A program made the position numbers and the translations under genes. From assembly GCA_963975155.1 (NCBI GenBank), contig CAXBFG010000011.1, forward strand, positions 23,499 to 87,498: a stretch of 64,000 nucleotides of DNA, written 5' to 3'. Below the pieces are notes generated by a model. That model did not search any database. It was not told where the DNA came from and worked only from the letters and a program-made list of their open reading frames with translations. How positions within the stretch are numbered: position 1 is the stretch's first letter; each line of letters opens with the position of its first letter. The DNA is from UBA5109 sp963975155 (lineage in GTDB: Bacteria > Pseudomonadota > Gammaproteobacteria > Pseudomonadales > Pseudohongiellaceae). Shown here piece after piece: positions 62,222 through 64,000 of the stretch.

Positions 62222-63451
62222 TTAGTGGAGCATTACTTGATCTGGCTCAGTTAGTTTCGGCTGATCTGCTTTGTTGATATTCCTGGCCAAGGCTAGCAAG
62301 ACAACAATTACCGTTGGTAAAAACCAGGCTGCCAGTACCAACAGGCAGATATTGACTCCGAAGTTATCGACCAGATAACCCAGTATCGGTCCGACAACAA
62401 TAAAAATACTACGCATTCCCAAACTAACCAGTGAATTTACAGTAGCACGAAACTCAGCATCCAGTCGTTTGTTCAGGGCATCATAGAAGATCACCATATT
62501 CAGCCCCCGGCAAAGCGGAAAAGCCAGACCGAAAAATATACCGACCGGGCCACCAACCAGTGCCATGACCAGGTAGGCGACAAAGGGCAACGCAGCCGTA
62601 AAAATAAAGATACGCCCCCAGCCGAAACTCTGTTCAATCTGGTGGGCATAATGGGCTACCAGTGCACGAACGATACAGTGCCCTGCCCAGATAAGACCAA
62701 ACCAGGTCAGCGGCACACCCTGCAATGCCCAATATGGCTGAATCAGCCAGAAGCCAAACAGGGCCGCCAACCCAAATACGATAATGGCCATTGATGTCCA
62801 TAACAGGATAGGCTTGGCAAGCAGCGTTACAGCCACTTTCCGAAAATTGTCACGGTGACCGGCAACAGAAGTCTCCCTGGGCGCTTCTACCAGGCTCATG
62901 GCGCAATACAATGCAAAACAGGCAATAAGTGCCTGCACCCAGAGTATCCAGTCCAGAGACCAGAGGCTTAACAGGCTGGCGAGTATGGCAGACACCGCGC
63001 CGGCCCATCCCTCCAGACTCACCAGACGCGATATATGCTTGCCAGGATAAGCAGATTTCTCTGAGTCCAGATTATTGAGTGCTATCTGACTGTCATAAAT
63101 CAGGGCCAGATCAGCACCGGAACAGAGACTTAAGCCGAGCCCCATCAATGCCTCATAAATCAGAAAATCGGCAAAACTGTCTGCAGCTATCAACAGGCTA
63201 AATGCCAGCATAGTTATAAACTGACCGGCAATGATGCTTTTCTTACGACCCCAGATATCGGCCAGATAACCGCTTGGAACTTCAAAAGCGGCAATCATAA
63301 GGGCGAACACTGCCTGTGTTTGCAGGACCTGAGCCATACTAAGACCATGTCTTTGCAACAAGGGTACAAAAACTGCAGTCACAATCATTGCGCACTGGAA
63401 GAAGCTCATCCAGTAAATGGTATTGATGTTTTTTTCCAGTGCGAGTCTCAC
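62222..63451 (-). CDS. MFS transporter
   Basis: A 409-residue, 12-helix major facilitator. The helix 2-3 loop reads GYLADIWGRKKSIIAGQ (near 60-76), a good match to the MFS signature D-x-x-GRK. The second half shows the typical charged inter-domain loop near 190-210 (VEAPRETSVAGHRDNFRK). Closest in style to the multidrug/sugar efflux branch; the substrate is unknown. It lies 102 bp upstream of gap on the same strand, with no obvious functional link. Confidence 0.87.
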   Translation of the reverse strand: MRLALEKNINTIYWMSFFQCAMIVTAVFVPLLQRHGLSMAQVLQTQAVFALMIAAFEVPSGYLADIWGRKKSIIAGQFITMLAFSLLIAADSFADFLIYEALMGLGLSLCSGADLALIYDSQIALNNLDSEKSAYPGKHISRLVSLEGWAGAVSAILASLLSLWSLDWILWVQALIACFALYCAMSLVEAPRETSVAGHRDNFRKVAVTLLAKPILLWTSMAIIVFGLAALFGFWLIQPYWALQGVPLTWFGLIWAGHCIVRALVAHYAHQIEQSFGWGRIFIFTAALPFVAYLVMALVGGPVGIFFGLAFPLCRGLNMVIFYDALNKRLDAEFRATVNSLVSLGMRSIFIVVGPILGYLVDNFGVNICLLVLAAWFLPTVIVVLLALARNINKADQPKLTEPDQVMLH

Positions 63452-63517
63452 CGTATTTCTCCTGTTATTTCATTCTGGAGAACCTCATCACGGAAGTTTT
63501 TTTACCTTGCTGGAAAT

Positions 63518-63557
63518 AAAAAAAGCCTCCGGGACAGGGTCCTCGGAGGCTTTTTTT
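63518..63557. terminator. Strong bidirectional rho-independent terminator
   Basis: AAAAAAGCCTCCG pairs with CGGAGGCTTTTTT around a loop of about 10 bases, with an A-run before and a T-run after, so it can work on both strands. No plus-strand gene ends here, so on the minus strand it serves the small ORF at 63581-63715. Confidence 0.92.
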
Positions 63558-63580
63558 AGTTGTTTTTATTTATGTGTAAA

Positions 63581-63715
63581 TTAAAGCAACACTACTCCCG
63601 AACCCAACACGCCCATATAGACGCGCGCCCATAGCTTTGACATGCCTGCAATGGATTGCGGCATTAAAGCGCTGTATAAACTGTGTCGATTAAGTGTAAA
63701 TGTTTGCATGATCAT
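63581..63715 (-). CDS. Small ORF of 44 codons before a strong terminator
   Basis: A minus-strand ORF from the ATG at 63713-63715 (or 63709) to the TAA at 63581-63583, encoding 44 residues. The second half (LWARVYMGVLGSGVVLL) is hydrophobic, with a preceding basic part, so it may be a small membrane peptide. The strong terminator 24 bases downstream has no other gene to serve, which supports transcription of this stretch. There is no clear Shine-Dalgarno. It could instead be a small RNA. I do not recognise a family. Confidence 0.45.
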   Translation of the reverse strand: MIMQTFTLNRHSLYSALMPQSIAGMSKLWARVYMGVLGSGVVLL

Positions 63716-64000
63716 TACTGTGTATTAATATTTTTCCAAACCATTCATTTAAAACTGTTAAGTTTAAAATTTCAATTTTTATGCCGGAAACGACAGGTCG
63801 CGAATTCTGCACCTCTACCGTAAATTTGTCAACAGATGCTGATTTTCGGTAGTGCGTCAGTTTGAAATTTTACTGTTTATTCTCAGTCTTGATGACGAGC
63901 TATCTTTTCGTCGACACGCCAAAAAACGTACGGTCCAGCCACCCGTCATAGATGGGCGTCGTTCGTCGGCGCACAAAGCTGTGCTTTGTAAACGCTTGCC
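63716..64000. other. Right-end region with repeats, 285 bp
   Basis: No coding frame is convincing. Bases 63850-63904 repeat the left end of the element at 55.7 kb, and 63913-63932 match the 38.9-kb element in inverse orientation. The last 30 bases contain a small perfect palindrome ACAAAGC/GCTTTGT. The repeat cluster continues beyond the window. Confidence 0.6.
63850..63904. repeat. Repeat end, second copy of the 55.7-kb element end
   Basis: The 55 bases starting TAGTGCGTCAGTTTGAAA match 55700-55756 with about six mismatches past the shared CAGTTTGAAATTTTAC. The remainder of the element here is different from the 55.8-kb copy. Confidence 0.75.

Noticed and set aside
1..64000. CRISPR array, prophage, insertion sequence or tRNA gene
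   Set aside because: No regularly spaced direct repeats, no transposase, integrase or phage structural genes, and no tRNA-like TTCRA-loop sequence with paired arms were found.

Overview
This is a chromosomal window that looks like a marine gammaproteobacterium. The clearest sign is the block bamD - rluD - pgeF - clpB (5.6-11.2 kb), an order typical of Gammaproteobacteria. It is supported by RegB/RegA-type redox regulators, a PadR cluster, carboxyspermidine-type polyamine genes and planctomycete-type DUF1552/DUF1592 exported proteins. I cannot place it below class. No tRNA, rRNA, CRISPR array, transposase or phage gene is visible. Most genes are intact housekeeping or metabolic genes. The accessory content is dispersed palindromic repeats in the intergenic spaces.

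Layout. 0-5.5 kb: a dipeptidase cut by the window edge, a DUF4159 protein, ppx and a divergent alkaline phosphatase, and a TPR protein. 5.6-13.5 kb: clpB (with a textbook sigma-32 promoter), pgeF, rluD, bamD, a Na+/alanine symporter and a phosphoribosyltransferase. 13.6-29.5 kb: two proteasome-like Anbu peptidases bracket their usual partners (alpha-E protein, ATP-grasp ligase, transglutaminase-DUF2126 protein). Between them lie a Memo-AMMECR1 fusion with its radical-SAM partner and a DUF1592/DUF1552/ankyrin exported set.

29.6-36.0 kb is the most unusual part. It is a tightly coupled minus-strand operon of a small Ig-like membrane protein, an SSS symporter, a 39-residue membrane peptide, an aspartate-carbamoyltransferase-like enzyme without the aspartate side-chain-binding residues, an AsnB-type amidotransferase and an M20 N-carbamoyl-amino-acid hydrolase. 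Together these could make, import and recycle an N-carbamoyl amino-acid amide; N-alpha-carbamoylglutamine amide, a known osmolyte, is one candidate. 36.5-42.1 kb follows with speA, a carboxyspermidine dehydrogenase, nspC-like decarboxylase and an agmatinase, a complete arginine-to-spermidine route.

42-64 kb: DUF6152 and partner, MFS transporter, alanine dehydrogenase with a small Cys/His protein, a FixH/YtkA-like protein, a type 2 isoleucyl-tRNA synthetase followed directly by DAHP synthase, an alpha/beta hydrolase, a PadR three-gene operon, RegBA with an outer-membrane protein, a LacI regulator, a redoxin, GAPDH, an MFS transporter and a small ORF before a strong terminator. ileS2 is preceded by an apparent transcription attenuator: a 16-codon leader with four isoleucine codons, competing hairpins and a terminator.

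Dispersed repeats occur at 36.2, 36.4, 38.6-38.9, 47.9, 48.1, 55.7-56.0 and 63.85 kb. In several of them the core is conserved while the flanking arms differ in sequence yet remain self-complementary.
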